DNA from: Artocarpus heterophyllus
Taxonomy: Eukaryota; Streptophyta; Magnoliopsida; Rosales; Moraceae
NCBI GenBank assembly: GCA_025403435.1
Contig: CM046350.1
Location: 15,267,684-15,331,683 of the forward strand
DNA length: 64,000 bases
Direction of reading: 5' to 3'
A program made the position numbers and the translations under genes. A model generated the notes under the pieces. The model did not search any database. It saw only the letters and a program-made list of their open reading frames with translations, and was not told the origin of the DNA. Positions 47,041-60,092 of this stretch are shown here, in pieces; position 1 is the first letter of the stretch, and every line of letters begins with the position of its first letter.

Positions 47041-48761
47041 TATAATACACGACGTACTGTATGATCATTTCCTGACTATTTTCCAATCAACATCTGCTAC
47101 AATATTAAGTTGGTTGTGTCTGCATCAAGACGCCAATATAATATTTCAAAAAAATGTTGTGTAGACCACTCGTCATTAATATCATTAGATAGGATCTTTA
47201 AGTGTCAGATCCAATCTTGCAGGATATATGTGTTTGAAAGGGTGGTGGGAATCGTTAGTTAGAACCACTTTTATTGTATCATATGAGAGCTTTACACTGT
47301 AATAATTTTATTATTATTACTGTAGCATATGAGAGCTTTACACTGTTTATAATTAAGTTTGTGGTAGGAACCGTGGTTCCAACCATATTGCCACACAGCT
47401 GGTAAATTATCTCTATAGCTATGCAACGTTTATGATATTTTTGCTAACTCTCAGTTAGCCGGTCAAACATTTCTGTCATATCAGTGTGTTTGGCCTTCTT
47501 TATTTGAGAGAGAACATCATTGAAATGGGAGCTTCTCAGAAACTTTTACAATATATTTTTTTCATGTTTTAAATATGTTAGATTTGATTAAAATTATTTT
47601 TTTTTATAGATTTGGTGACTAAAAGATAAATATTTTAGATATTTTAAAACTGTTAGATTTGATCAAAGTCATATTTTTACATATTTAAGGGCTAAAAAAT
47701 AGATATCTATTAATGATTTTGTTTTTGTTCCTAACACTGAAATTGCCAATGTAATAAAATTCTCTACCTCTTGCACATACATGTGTTTATATGGTATGAA
47801 TACGCGCATGTAGGACCTTATGTAATGTTGTAGATATCGGACAAATCACATGTAAAAAAAATTGGCGTGTATCTAGACAAGATCCTGGTTACATTCATAT
47901 CGGAATTGAATCATTAAAATTTCTCTCCATTATCCAGAGGAAACACATGGGCTCGGAATTGCACATACATGTTGAGATTTAAGAATTGTGAAAAGGATTT
48001 TTTTTTTTTTCATTTTTAGATTGATTAATTGTAATTAGGTGTGAACATGCCGTATGGCTTGATTGCATGTCGGTAATGAAATAATGATAGTAATTAATAC
48101 ATTTTTCTATTACACACAAATAGTGAAATTACTGTTTGATAACTTAGCTAGCTAGACCTCTACTCAACAAGCTAGGTTTTTTGGGTATGATTACCATGTG
48201 GACTCATGTGGGACTATATATCAGTTGTCTTTTCCAAAAGAATATTTCTTTGGAAGAAAATGAAAGGTACAACAAATATTCTCATTTATTTTTCCTACAA
48301 AGAAGATAGGAAATATGTTTGCGATCTTTTAGATAATCAGCATACCAATATTGATTCTATCTATGAAACCATAGAGATTATGATTGAGTGAGGACGTATG
48401 ACAAACCAATGTTAAACACATGTAAGTATAATGAATTCATTCAGAACAAGGAAAAAAGGACGTACGTTATTTTCCCAATGAAAGGAAGCGCAAAAATGAT
48501 GTCGTTTTCCATGTCGACATTTTTGTTTATTTATTCTTATCTCTTGCAGGGTAGATTAATATGAAAAGCTGCAATAACATGCCGCTTTGTACAGTTAGTT
48601 TGATCTTTTCTAATACCAACCGCGTATAATCAATCATCTGATCTGTTTGTATTCTAGTGTACCTAACAATAATAACAAATTTGTAATAATATTAAGCAGG
48701 GAAAAAGATTGAAAACATATTAAATAAAAAACTTATATTAATGAATTTATGGTTTGTGTGA
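47041..48761. other. Spacer with a MITE-like copy
   Basis: No gene is supported. A member of the ATATGAGAGCTTT repeat family lies at 47230-47400 and contains the unit twice in tandem (GCATATGAGAGCTTTACACTGT). Confidence 0.5.
47230..47400. repeat. MITE-like copy, ATATGAGAGCTTTACACTGT family
   Basis: The core CATATGAGAGCTTTACACTGT appears twice here around a short TTATTATTATTACTG palindrome. Outer parts (GGAATCGTTAGTTAGAACCAC and AGGAACCGTGGTTCCAACC) are imperfect inverted repeats. No target-site duplication was fixed. Confidence 0.6.
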
Positions 48762-49636
48762 TATGGTAAACGTTTAAGCCGCAACAACTTTCTTCTGACA
48801 TATGCATGAAAAAATATTTTTAGTATTTATCATGAAACTTAGACAATATTCTAAAATATAATAATTAGATAATGTTTTGATTTCTGATTTACTTGTGAGT
48901 GCCTTCAGCATCATTTGTTCTTATATTATATTATATTATATATATATATATATATATATTGTGGGTGTTTTAATTATCTAGTTGCCTTAGTACATCTGGC
49001 TAAATTAAAATGTGGGAATTAGTTTGACCACGAGCACTTCATGCAAATATTTATGTCTTGAAAAAAAAGAAGAGAAAGCAAATATATTCGAGTAAACATT
49101 GGTGTGCGACAAGTAAAAATAATTAAAACACTACTAGAAAAAAAATAAAGCATGCTAGCACCTTTAAAACAATAAATAAATCATGAAGCATATGGTGACA
49201 CAATATCCCTATCTAAAGTCTCACAGCAAACGAAATTATCCGGTTCTATCCACAGACCATTGTTTGTGGATAATGCAGCGACAAAAAGTTGAGGCTTTTA
49301 TTATTTGTTATTTAATTTCTTTTCAGGCGACAAATTTGATGCTTTCTTGTTCCTTTTTTCCTTTGTTTATTGTAGTGATAGGATTTAAACTTGATAAGGA
49401 CGTGTTAATATGTACTAAGGCAACTAGATAATTAAAACACGCACAATATATATATATATATAGATATATGTATGTATAAAAGAACAAATGATGTTGAAGA
49501 CACTCACAAGTATTTTAGAAAAAACATTGTCTAATTATTATATTTTAGAATATTGTCTAAGTTCATGATAAATAAAATATTTTTTTCATGCATATGTCAG
49601 AGGAAAGTTGTTGCGGTTTAAAAGTTTATTACATAT
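48762..49636. repeat. Long inverted repeat (arms about 230 bp)
   Basis: The left arm (48762-48995) and right arm (49410-49636) are reverse complements with few mismatches over their length. Both include GCCGCAACAACTTTC-like sequence near the outer end, CTGACATATGCATGAAAAAA, AGACAATATTCTAAAATATA, a (TA)n run, and TTTTAATTATCTAGTTGCCTTAGTACAT at the inner end. The loop is about 415 bp and contains a small CACTA-like insertion. It could be a Mutator-like or fold-back element, or a source of hairpin RNA. No target-site duplication was found at the outer ends. Confidence 0.8.
49129..49377. mobile_element. Mini CACTA-like element in the hairpin loop
   Basis: It begins CACTACTAGAAAAAAA and ends TTTATTGTAGTG, whose complement is CACTACAATAAA. 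This is the CACTA terminal pattern. Flanking trinucleotides AAA and ATA could be a 3-bp target duplication with one change. About 249 bp, no transposase. The frame at 49183-49431 crosses its right end and is not treated as a gene. Confidence 0.5.
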
Positions 49637-52600
49637 AGTTCAATTGTCACGTGCAAATATAATAAGTAATAATCTAGAATTCTTAGGAGTTGAATTCGTC
49701 AAGTTAAAATATTTATAATGTGGATTGGACACACACTCTTTTTGAATTAGGTTCTTTCTGAATTAGGTTTAAGATTATTAGGTGTTTGATAAAATTAGTT
49801 ATCATTAATTTTTTAGTTTAAAATATTATAATATATGAGAGTTTTATATTGAAATAACTTTTTATCTTTTATTATAATATGTGAGATCTTTATACTATTT
49901 ATTAATCGAAAAAATTAGTTCTAGTTAACTTTTTTAAAGACCTTACTTTTACCTAAACTTACTTATTACAAATCCCGTTTAATTTGCATGACACGTGTAA
50001 GGTGATGAATTCTATTCAATCTCATTTATCATGCTGGATAAGGATTAATCACTCATTTCATATGTATATTTGTCTCTCCTGCAATGGTTAGCCAACAATT
50101 TCTGATTTGTATTAATTTCTAGCAATTGAAGCTGGTCATGTCTTTTTCACGCTTTGCTTGGAAGGGTTAATACTCTACAACTATTTGACCAAAAATATAT
50201 ATTATCGGTTACATGTATAACAGTATATATTATTTTGTATTAATGATGGTAACTCATAAGTACCAACTTATAATTAACAAAATTCCAGATACATCTTCGC
50301 AAACGTGTGTAGAGACATCACTAATATTTTACGTAATTGCCCACATAGAGCAGTATTTTTCTAAACCGAGAAAGGTGACAAGTGACAACTTTTACCAGAA
50401 AGGTCCTAGATAATTTTTTTTTTTTTTTTTTGGGGTGGGAGCTGAGTTAGGTCCATATGTGGCTTGGGATCTCCCAATAATAGAGCTATTGTTGGCAACG
50501 TGTAAAATTTATAAGGACATGTATATGTATAGAAACGATAGTGAGTACTGAAAACGAAAAAAAAAAAAAAAAAAGGAAAAATATATTAGAAGAGCTCCAC
50601 ATAGCCACTCACGATGCTTTTACTAGTCTCTTAAAGATACGTCCAAACTAGGGTGCTTTTGGGAATTGTGAAGTGGACAAATTAATACAACTGACAGCGA
50701 AACCTCATTTTCTAGCAACAGTAACGCATAGCTGTACATATGGTCTGTTTTTTCCTTGTCCATTAAACCTCTTGGTCCATCTTCATTGCTCTTGAACTTT
50801 CGACCAGATTGAATCAATATCAGCTTTCTTAATGAGGAAGAGCAGAAACAACTTAGTTCTCATATATATATATATATATATATGTATATATGTACATGTG
50901 TATGGTGTGGTTTTATACTATACTTATTCTAATATATACTTAGATATCTTGTGTGATTTGGATGGAGGGTATAAGGAATTAAGTAATTAACATACATAAA
51001 ATGTCACGTTATTGTTTAGAATTAAAAGGATATTTGGAACATAGTAGAAACTACAAATATGGTTTTTACTAATTTTTGTTAGAGTTTTTTCTTGTAAAAT
51101 TTAAACAAAAAGCTAGTTGAAACTATATTTTAAATGTGTTTGATAATGCAGTTTGAATTAAAAATTGAAATGATTTTACTGTAGAATATAAAAGCTATAC
51201 ACTGTAATCTATTTTTGCTGTACACTGTAGCATATGAGAGCTTTACACTACACATATTTTTTTTATACTATAATAGTCTCAACTATATAGCTAGAATGAG
51301 ATTGCTAAACAAATTTTTTTAGCTCCAATTGTGTTTTCAAACGCCACAATATAAACTCATTTGTATAAACTAATAGATAATTACAAAGAATTATAACTAT
51401 TCAAAATCTGTCCATATAAACATGAATAGTAAAATTTATTCTTTTTATGATAAACAATCTTATTTAACTTATGAGATTACAACCTTATTATTAATAAAAT
51501 AGTAAAATTTAGTCTAAAAATACCTACAAATTAGACTAAAATTCATAATTTTATGAATAACAAAAAGAAAAGGATTTTTCTTTCGCAATAAATGCATGCA
51601 TAGACTAATAGAATGTTTAGCACAATAGTTAAAACAATTGATTAAAACTATAAATACTACAATATTTAAAAATTTTATATTATAATAACTATTTTATTTT
51701 TATTATATCATATAAAAATTTTATACTATTTTTAACTTAAAAAAATCAGTTAACACTAACCAATGTTAGACAGGTTATAAAGATGTATATCTGTTTTTTT
51801 TTTTTTTAATAGATCAACGTGACTAGAACTATATTTCATTTATGCGCACACCTCGCAGCTCAAAATGTTCATTTTAGATGGAGTTGACGTACTTGTTATA
51901 ATTAGTGCTGGTAATAGAAAAAACTCTTCGTCCTCCTCGACATGATTGCAGCATCAAAATGACCAAAATGCCCGGGTTTTAAGCCTACGTCAACCTTTTG
52001 AAACTCAAAAGGACAAAAACACCCTCAGAGTTTGACCATATTTACCACCTTGGCCAGCCCGGTGCCGTCTGTTGTGGATTATACGCTTCCGTGTGTGGTC
52101 CACATTGCATACAGAAACCCAAAACCATTGGCAAGGCGCCGCGTATTCGTGACACGGCCAATCTAATCCACAATCCATTTATGACTATATGTTTTCGTGC
52201 CAATAATATGTGTTCGGTACGCGACAAGTAGGGCCCTCCCATTGGATAAACGTCGCACATCAATGTCCGAATTCGCCACGTCGCAATTTTGGACTTGGAA
52301 TGACACCACTGTTCATTTCACCTGCGAGTGGTTGTGGCCCCTACCATTCACAAGAAAAGGATAAGACGTCGTTCATTTTCGTTGTCCTCAATTTTTTTTT
52401 TTTTTGGATCAAGCTTCATTAGGAATGCAACCGTTCTCCTCATTTATGCATGTTGATCGACTGAATTTCCACCTTGGGCAAAAAGGTTTCAAGCATTGGT
52501 TTTTTTAGGATTCTAACTATATATGTTATAAAGTTTTTATAATAAAATTTAAACTAAAAAATAGTTTCATATTTTGTCAAAATCACGTCAAAACAAAAAA

Positions 52601-53790
52601 GGCTTTTATTTCTCTTATTTTTTTGTTAAATTCAGAGTGGATTCTCCACACTGAATAATAAACAAAGTTTGAATTTGTGTTGTATAATCCTCCTGTCCGT
52701 ATTTTATTTCGTGTTCAAACGGGGAATTGAAATACTTAGTTTAAAGTTAACACCTACCATTTCAACTTTTCAAATTATTTTTAAATAATTTAAATGAGTC
52801 TCTTTGCTTTTCATACTTATCCAAATAGTTTAAATTGTACAGTTAAGACCTTTTAGTTCAAATAAAAAAATGTTAATGTCATCACTATTTGAATTAGCAA
52901 ACCAAATGGGCCAAAAAAATGCAAAATGAACAATTTTTTATATATACTCGATGTCCGAAAAACAGACCTTTAATGATACTCTAATCTTTTCATATTATAG
53001 CGGGAATCTCTTTATTATTTTAGAGTGTGTTTGATTAGAAGAAATGGTAAAAGGAGAGTGGTGGAGGGAGAATGAAAATCCCATTATTTGATTGAAAAGA
53101 TGTGATGAAGGAGAGAAGACATGGAAAGTGAGAATTTCTCAAATCCATTAATTTAGATCATCTGTCAATGAAAATATGCAACAAATCCAACTATTTTACC
53201 ATACAAAAAATTTATTAACAAATTAATATTAAAATATTCACTATAATAATTAAACAAATAATTATTGTCCATCTTTCCAACTATATCTCTTTCTTATCAA
53301 TACTACACAATATTCTAGTGGAGTATTTTTTTTAGGTCTTGAAATCTTTTTGTACAAGGTACTTAAAAAAATGGTAATAAAAATTATGGGGTTTTGAAAT
53401 CATATATAATAATACGTGAAAAATTTATATTATAATAAATTTTTATTTTACATATAAAAATCTATCTTATTTATAGTTAAAATTATACAATTGAAACCAC
53501 ACTTCCAAGTCCAAATACACAATAATTTTTAGTAGTTATCATCCGACAAAGAAGTGCGAGAAAAATAATTAGCAAAGGCCAACAATGAACATTCGAGTAT
53601 ATCCAGACAGAGGTAAGTGTCTGTTCGAAATTATTAGACCTCGATTGACGTGGATCGTTGCTGTACCCAAGATCCACCCAAAAAACAAAAACCAAATTGA
53701 ATTCACATCATCCAATAAGATCACGCCACGTGGACCTGCCATGTGCGCGGCGCCCCGTATTAACCACGTTGGCAAGTGGGACCCGAAAAG
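49637..53790. other. Spacer with several MITE-like copies
   Basis: No gene is supported. Members of the ATATGAGAGCTTT family lie at about 49770-49930, 51136-51345, 51600-51780 and 53395-53510. (TA)n runs occur at 49447-49465 and 50863-50886, a poly-T at 50416-50431 and a poly-A near 50558-50575. The 51985-52380 stretch is less AT-rich, with overlapping open frames on both strands but no recognisable domain. Confidence 0.5.
51136..51345. repeat. MITE-like copy with GTGTTTG/CAAACGCC ends
   Basis: It starts near GTGTTTGATAATGCAG and ends near GTGTTTTCAAACGCC. Inside, ACTGTAGAATATAAAAGCT and ACTGTAGCATATGAGAGCTTTACACT are tandem versions of the family core. Confidence 0.55.
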
Positions 53791-53812
53791 CTGATCCAAT
53801 TGTTGGTATAAG
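53727..53812 (+). promoter_or_regulatory. Promoter elements of the DUF506 gene
   Basis: A G-box (CACGTG in GCCACGTGG, 53727-53732), a CCAAT motif (53795-53799) and a TATA-like TATAAG (53807-53812) lie 130-210 bp before the ATG at 53939, in the normal order and spacing. A G-box suggests control by bZIP or bHLH factors (abscisic acid or light), which is inference only. Confidence 0.5.
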
Positions 53813-53938
53813 ACGAGGCTCCAAGTCTTCACATGGAACATCCTGACATCTCATTCCTTCCTTCCTTTCCGTTCTCTACAATTCACGCCTATGGTGTTGT
53901 TCCTCCTCTGATCAAAGCTTCTATTTTTGTAATCAGCT

Positions 53939-55957
53939 ATGGCCAATCCTAGATTAATCCTGACCAGTCCTCAACGATCAAAGCGTGAAGATGACGACGA
54001 GCTCATGACGATCGTAAAGCTTCAGAAGCCAGAACACGATCTTCTGAATCAGAGCTTCTCCGACATGTTCTTCGGATTCCCTGACGACGACAACATTAAT
54101 AATATTCAAGATAATGGTCAGAAAATTATGATATCGCCGGAATTGAAAAGTTACAGAAGCAGTACTGATAATGAAACAACAAACCCAGATGATGAAATTG
54201 CTGATGATCAAGATCATGAAGAAGAAGAAGAGAAATTAGATAACAAGTTTTGGGAGAATCAGCATCAGCTTTTGCAGGTAATAATTTCATAAATTAAGAA
54301 TTAATTAACACGTGGATACATATTATATATGTATACACATATATATATGTATATATGCATGATGTGCATTTCTTGAAATCTGATGATCATATATGTGATA
54401 TGTGTATTTTATATATATTTGCAGGGTACGTTACGTAGGACAAGTTCTTTGGAGAGTGGAATAAGGAATGTTACTAAACAAGCCATAAAGGAGATGCAAA
54501 TTTCAGGGACGGTGTGTGGTTGCGGAAGGCCAATGGCCACCGGTTGCCGGAGCTGCCTCATGAGAGAAGTTTCCGGCAGGCTTCGGAATGACGGCTACAA
54601 CAGTGCCGTCTGCAAGTCTAAGTGGAGGAGTTCGCCGGATATTCCTTCAGGTAATTAAAAACAGAAAAGCCATCACGATTTTTTTTAAGGGGATAACCAT
54701 CGCAATATTGAACTATCGGATTTTTATTTTTAAAAAATATATATTTTTTTAATATAAGGACATAGCCTTACATTAGCCATTCTAACCAACTCGATACTTG
54801 TCCTACCATTTTTTTTTCTTAGGTATAATATTGTTTGTACGTACGTATAATACTATATTTTGTTTCGATATAACACTTAAAAGATACAAGTATTGAACTT
54901 TACCTGCAGACAAATTGAGTCTCAAATGAACACACAAACAATGTTACAATTATAAATAAAAAATATTCCAAGGGTCTGAATATTGGTCTGGGTACCTGAC
55001 TAGACATTTTCTGTTTTGATGGTTTTAAAATCTGGGATAATATTAGTGGTATGTTTCTTTTTCATTTTCTACAAGAAGATTCTCGTAAAAATGATGTCAT
55101 TCACACATCAGTTTTTAACTATTTTCACCTCTGGAGTGGTGGGGCAAGATAAATTAATTTTAACCCTCAGTGACGTGCGCTTCTTTATGTGCCGGTAAGA
55201 TATCGCATCATTACAGTATGTCTCATATTTTGGACTCAAATATGTTAAGATAGTTGACAACCAAATAAGATCTTCTAGGATATAAGCTGGAAGCTATAAT
55301 TAACATTATCTTAACAGGAGTCACTCAAAAATATCTATCAAGAGAGCTTTTCTTCTTGCCCCTTTTTCAAATAGAATACATACAAAAATAATATATGACC
55401 CATGACACAAGTATGGTGTGCCAATACATAAATTACTTGCATATGGCTAGTTGCATGTTTGTTTTTTAATTTAACGGCTTAAAATATTAACTAATAATTT
55501 AATAATTTTGTTATGTTGGACAGGAGAGCATACATTTTTGGACGTATTGAGCAATACAAGTTCAAAGAAAGGAGATGTGAGGGTGATTATTGAGCTCAAC
55601 TTCAGAGCCGAATTTGAGATGGCTAGAGCAAGCGAAGAGTACAACAGACTAGTCCAGAAGCTTCCAGAAGTGTTTGTGGGAAAGGTAGAGAGATTGCATT
55701 CTGTGATAAAGATAATGTGCTCGGCGGCCAAGAAGTGCATGAAGGAGAAGAAGATGCATATGGGGCCTTGGAGGAAGCAAAGGTACATGCAGGCCAAGTG
55801 GCTCGGCGCCTGCGAGAGGACGACGTCGTCGAGCCTTTTGTTGACAGGAGACTCCGGCCGCCTGCCAAGGCCTAGGGTTAAGGCCGCGTCCATGCTTACT
55901 GTGGACTTGTTGGACATCATGCCTAATATCCATTGCGAACCTGTTGCTGTTGTGTGA
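53939..55957 (+). CDS. DUF506 family protein (PD-(D/E)XK-like), three exons
   Basis: Exons are 53939-54277, 54425-54650 and 55524-55957. Introns are GT-AG and the phases join cleanly (339+226+434 nt, 332 residues plus stop). Exon 1 encodes an acidic, poorly ordered N-terminus (DDDEL, EIADDQDHEEEEEK) with a short aromatic motif, FSDMFFGF. Exon 2 carries the family's Cys-rich segment: VCGCGRPMATGCRSC, then NDGYNSAVCKSKW. Exon 3 begins GEHTFLDV and continues with ELNFRAEFEMARASEEYN, LPEVFVGKVERL, SAAKKCMKEKKMHMGPWRK and YMQAKWLG, the conserved core proposed to have a PD-(D/E)XK nuclease-like fold. Family members in Arabidopsis include regulators of root-hair growth; the biochemical role is not settled. 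The start is supported by the promoter elements and upstream context. No symbol assigned. Confidence 0.9.
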
Positions 55958-58741
55958 CCTACATAGCTTGATGCCAAGATATATTTTTGTTATTTCTTAC
56001 TTTTGATCATGATATGATTTGAAAGAGTGGCTTGCCTTTTTCTTATTTATGGGGTTCACTTTGTGAAGTGTGCATAATATAGATAGATATATAGATATTT
56101 GATTAGTAATGGATATCGCTTCATTGTCTGTCGTTGCATTCTTTTTCTTTTTTGTTTAAAAATACTTTGAGCTAATCCCAAAAATGACCTCAAATTTTAC
56201 ACTAAATCTCACTTTGGTTTCTGATATCTCAAAACTGATCTCGATCTATCTAGATGTGGCAAAATTAGTCATTCGCTTATATTTATGGTAAAATTTAAAC
56301 CAAATACATCATCCCACTACAACAAATAAAAGTTTTAGTAACGACCTTTTTTTGTAACGACAAATGACATATACGATTTAAGTCCATATAAAATGGACGT
56401 TTCAGTAGCTTTCAAAGGCAGAACTAACTAATTGAAGAATGGTTTAGTTATCATTCATATATGTTCTTGGTATATATAATTCACATGGTTGGTACGTTTT
56501 ATATGTCTGGGACGCTCGAAGGTCATTTATAACCCACGTCAGTGATCCAATCGCCCATTTTAAGAGTCAGGTATTGTTTTCCTTATTTTTATACCGGTGG
56601 CTAACAAAAGGACATCATTACTCAATTCTTAAATTTTTGTCCTTTCATTTTAGAAATCTGATGCTCTTAAATTAATTATGAAAAAGGAGAAAGAGAAGAC
56701 ATATTTTGATTAAATTTTCATCTAATTTTAGTTCCAAACATCCACCGTACAGCATTAGAGGCTTTAAAAAAGGGCCAATCACGTAAGTCAGTTTGTTCTC
56801 AATATAAACACTACAACAAAAGTGGCCATTAACAGCTCCCAAAAAACGCTATGAAAACCATACCATAGCGTTTTAGCAAACACTAAGACAACACACTCCC
56901 ATAGTACTAAAATATGACAGCATTTTTTGATTGCTACACAAAACGCTGTCAAAATATGATCTATAGCTTTTTCAATCAGTTCTTTTATAGTTTCAACAGC
57001 ACTCTATAATTGCTGTTAATATTTTGTTAATTATTAAAAGGTACATGGCAATAGTTGCTACCCCTTTTTGTTTCACCTGAATCACATGAACAGCATTCAG
57101 TTTTATTTCACATTAATCACATGGACATTTTGATATTGTCATTCGTAGAAAAAAAAAATCAATTTAATAATTATTTAACATATTAAAGAAAATTTTTAAT
57201 TAATGATGCATTGAATTGTAAAATCACCAAAAAGTAATACACAACCTTAACGTATTATTCATTTCATGCAATAAGAATGGTAATCAATCCTTACCATTGG
57301 TATTAACTTGCCAACTTGTTGTCCACAACATAAACCATTACGATGCTCGGAACCAGTCTAAAAAACAAAAACCAAAACCTAGCTAGCTAGTATAGGAATC
57401 AAAATAACTAGTCAAATTTTTATGTATGTTGAAATCTTCACCGATCATAGTTCACATTTTTCCCAACTTTAGCAAAACTCTATCCAAGAAACTTGACCTA
57501 TAGAAAGAAATAAAAGGAAACAAAAAAAATATATATATATAGGAAGAGAGTTCCTGAAATGAACAAATTAAGGCATCGATCAACAATACATGAGAACGAC
57601 GTTGATTGGAGGAAGCTTACAACAAAATTATAAGATAATTATTAAAGCTTGTTAGCATAATTAACCTATCAAATGTTACGCAATCCATAATAAAGTTTGA
57701 TTTTCGCATTTACAAACAGATAGTACTGTCGTTATTTTAATTTATTAGCGAGGATAATGATTTCTACGTAGATGTTAGAGTACGTAAGATAAGAAATTAT
57801 TTCTAGGCACAAAGGAAGCTTTCCTTTTATGTTAAAAGCTTAGAGGAACCCTTGATGACATTAAAAGCATAATTATCACCAATTACACAAACTTCTAAAG
57901 TTTTTTCCAGTCAAAAACTATCATTTTAAGAAGTACATGAAGTTTCTAAAAGTCAAAAATTGAATGAATTTTCTAAAGGTCAGCCACAATATCCAAATAA
58001 ATTTGTCTACCTCATGTAGATATCAGCATGAAAGCAAAATATATATTTTGAAGATAGATGAGGCCATGGCAATGTCAAGTGCTATGTGCTTTTCCACATA
58101 CTATTTCTGTTGGAAGTAAATATCAAACGTTGAGGAAAGAATGGATCGTTGACAAATAAAAATTTTCTGAAAACTTTGTTCATTGGAAATAGCTACATAA
58201 TTTTAATTAATAATAGAAAACTTTGAGAATTTTTTTTAAACCTCTTGAAGGTCTATCAGGGTATCCTAGCTTTCTTCTTTGACACAACGATCTTCCAAGC
58301 AAGGTCTCCACACCAATGGAAAGACGAGTAGGCGTCAAACTGCAATAAAGAATTAACCTTACACTTAGCATATCTTTTTTTTTTCAAAAAAAGAACTCTC
58401 AATTTTTCTCTCTGAGATTCTATAAGAGGTTACTTGAAAAGACCTGTGGAGATAATTGTTATCTCAATCTTTTTTTAATTGAGTAGTTAGTTATTTTTAA
58501 TTAATTTTAAATTTAAAATAACCACTATATCAGATATATGGGGAAGGGATATACTCTACATTCCTTATCCTTCCTTCTTTTTTTAAATTGTAAATTTTAT
58601 TTTAAAGAACGTGATTTATTTAAAATATATATCTATATATATAAAATTGAATTTGAATCACTGATTCTATAAATCAATATATATATATATATATAATGTT
58701 TTACGTTTTTCTTTAAGAATGATGTACAAAATTAAAATTAG
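55958..58741. other. Spacer with CACTA-type terminal sequences
   Basis: No gene is supported. CACTACAACAAATAAAAG at about 56318 and CACTACAACAAAAGTGGCC at about 56812 both look like CACTA transposon 5' ends in the same orientation. The second is followed by AAACGCTATG/AAACGCTGTC motifs resembling subterminal repeats. Matching right ends were not found. A purine/pyrimidine patch at 58220-58330 is unexplained. Confidence 0.45.
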
Positions 58742-58979
58742 ATTTAAATAATCTCATTATTCAAATATTATCAATTAATCTAAAATGTATTTAATTAATC
58801 TCATTAATTAAATAATCAATTAATTAATTTAACTAATGCTCAGTTTAATGTGAAAATTATATTTAAATAATCTCATTATTCAAATATTTTCAATTAATTT
58901 AAATTGTATTTAATTAATCTCATTAATTAAATAATCAATTAATTAATTTAACTAATGCTCAGTTAAATGTGACAACATT
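58742..58979. repeat. 119-bp imperfect tandem duplication
   Basis: ATTTAAATAATCTCATTATT at 58742 and 58861 starts two units that match over about 119 bp with a few substitutions. Both contain ATTAATTTAACTAATGCTCAGTT near the end. Confidence 0.8.
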
Positions 58980-60092
58980 TATCACACTATATTATGTGTC
59001 ACAGAAAATATTTTTCTGTGTCATATTAATAACTCAAGTATGAAATAATTAATTCAGAATTCAATAATTATAAATTAAATATGTATAATTCATTCAATGC
59101 ATTAAATCTAATATAGTGTTATAGAGGTGGCATTAAGGACCTATGGACCTATAACCCAAGCTCCAATAAATTTGACAATTAAACAAACTCTTTAATTAAT
59201 GTGTCAAATTTATTAGTTTCAGTGTTACTCTACTAAAAACCTAAATTACTCAAAGAAAATTAGCGAGTACCCCATTGATATAATCATTACAAGTAAGTCA
59301 GTTCTCCATAAATAGTTCATAATAAGAACTAGGTTCAATTTCTGTTTACCTCTCTTATTACATCTTTATTCTTGAGTTTTAATAATTCTTTAATGAACAG
59401 TTAATTTATAATCTTATTATGAACGAGCGCACTACTGTCCAAACCTCGAATCATTACTCAAGAGAACTATTTTTCTAACTGTCATAAGGAAGGAATGGAT
59501 TCCATATCTGTAAAATATTATTCCCAGTCATTTACTATATTATGTTTCCAAGATGCTAAGTTATGATCTATGTTTAGACAAACTTACAATGCAAGTCAAA
59601 AAACATAATGTCATAAATATGAGTCTCATAAATACTTAGGATTAAGACTATCAAATATATGATCATCATAGTGATAAATTTGAATACTCTATTTATAACA
59701 GATGATTATTAGATATTCATAATTTATCTGGTCCAGTCCTATATAATCTCATTATATAAAGTACCTCTAATCCAATGTCTCTATGTTAATAGTCTGGATA
59801 AGACTATTTCATTCTAAATGAGATTGAACCGTACTTATAATATTTAATTAAAAATCCTAAACTTTAATTAATTATTACGAACAATTTTGATTATTATCTA
59901 TAAATTTTATCCTTAAGCATGTAACACTTAAATGCTAACTTATGTCACATAAATAATTATGAAATTTTCTTGATATTCATAAAAGTATTTATAATACATA
60001 TAGGCAACCAAAATAATTATAAACGTCACTTTATTTATTTATTAACAATATGCACGATATCACAGCTTACAGGGCATCAAATCCAACAATTC
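58980..60092 (-). other. Degenerate LTR-like repeat (uncertain)
   Basis: On the minus strand, TGTTGGATTTGATGCCC (complement of bases ending near 60080) resembles the start of a plant LTR. The AT-rich sequence up to about 58980 has the texture of a decayed retroelement. I found neither a matching CA end nor a target-site duplication, and no coding domain. Confidence 0.25.

Noticed and set aside
51998..52422. Possible small gene in a locally GC-balanced stretch
   Set aside because: Frames on both strands overlap equally and none shows a domain or start context.
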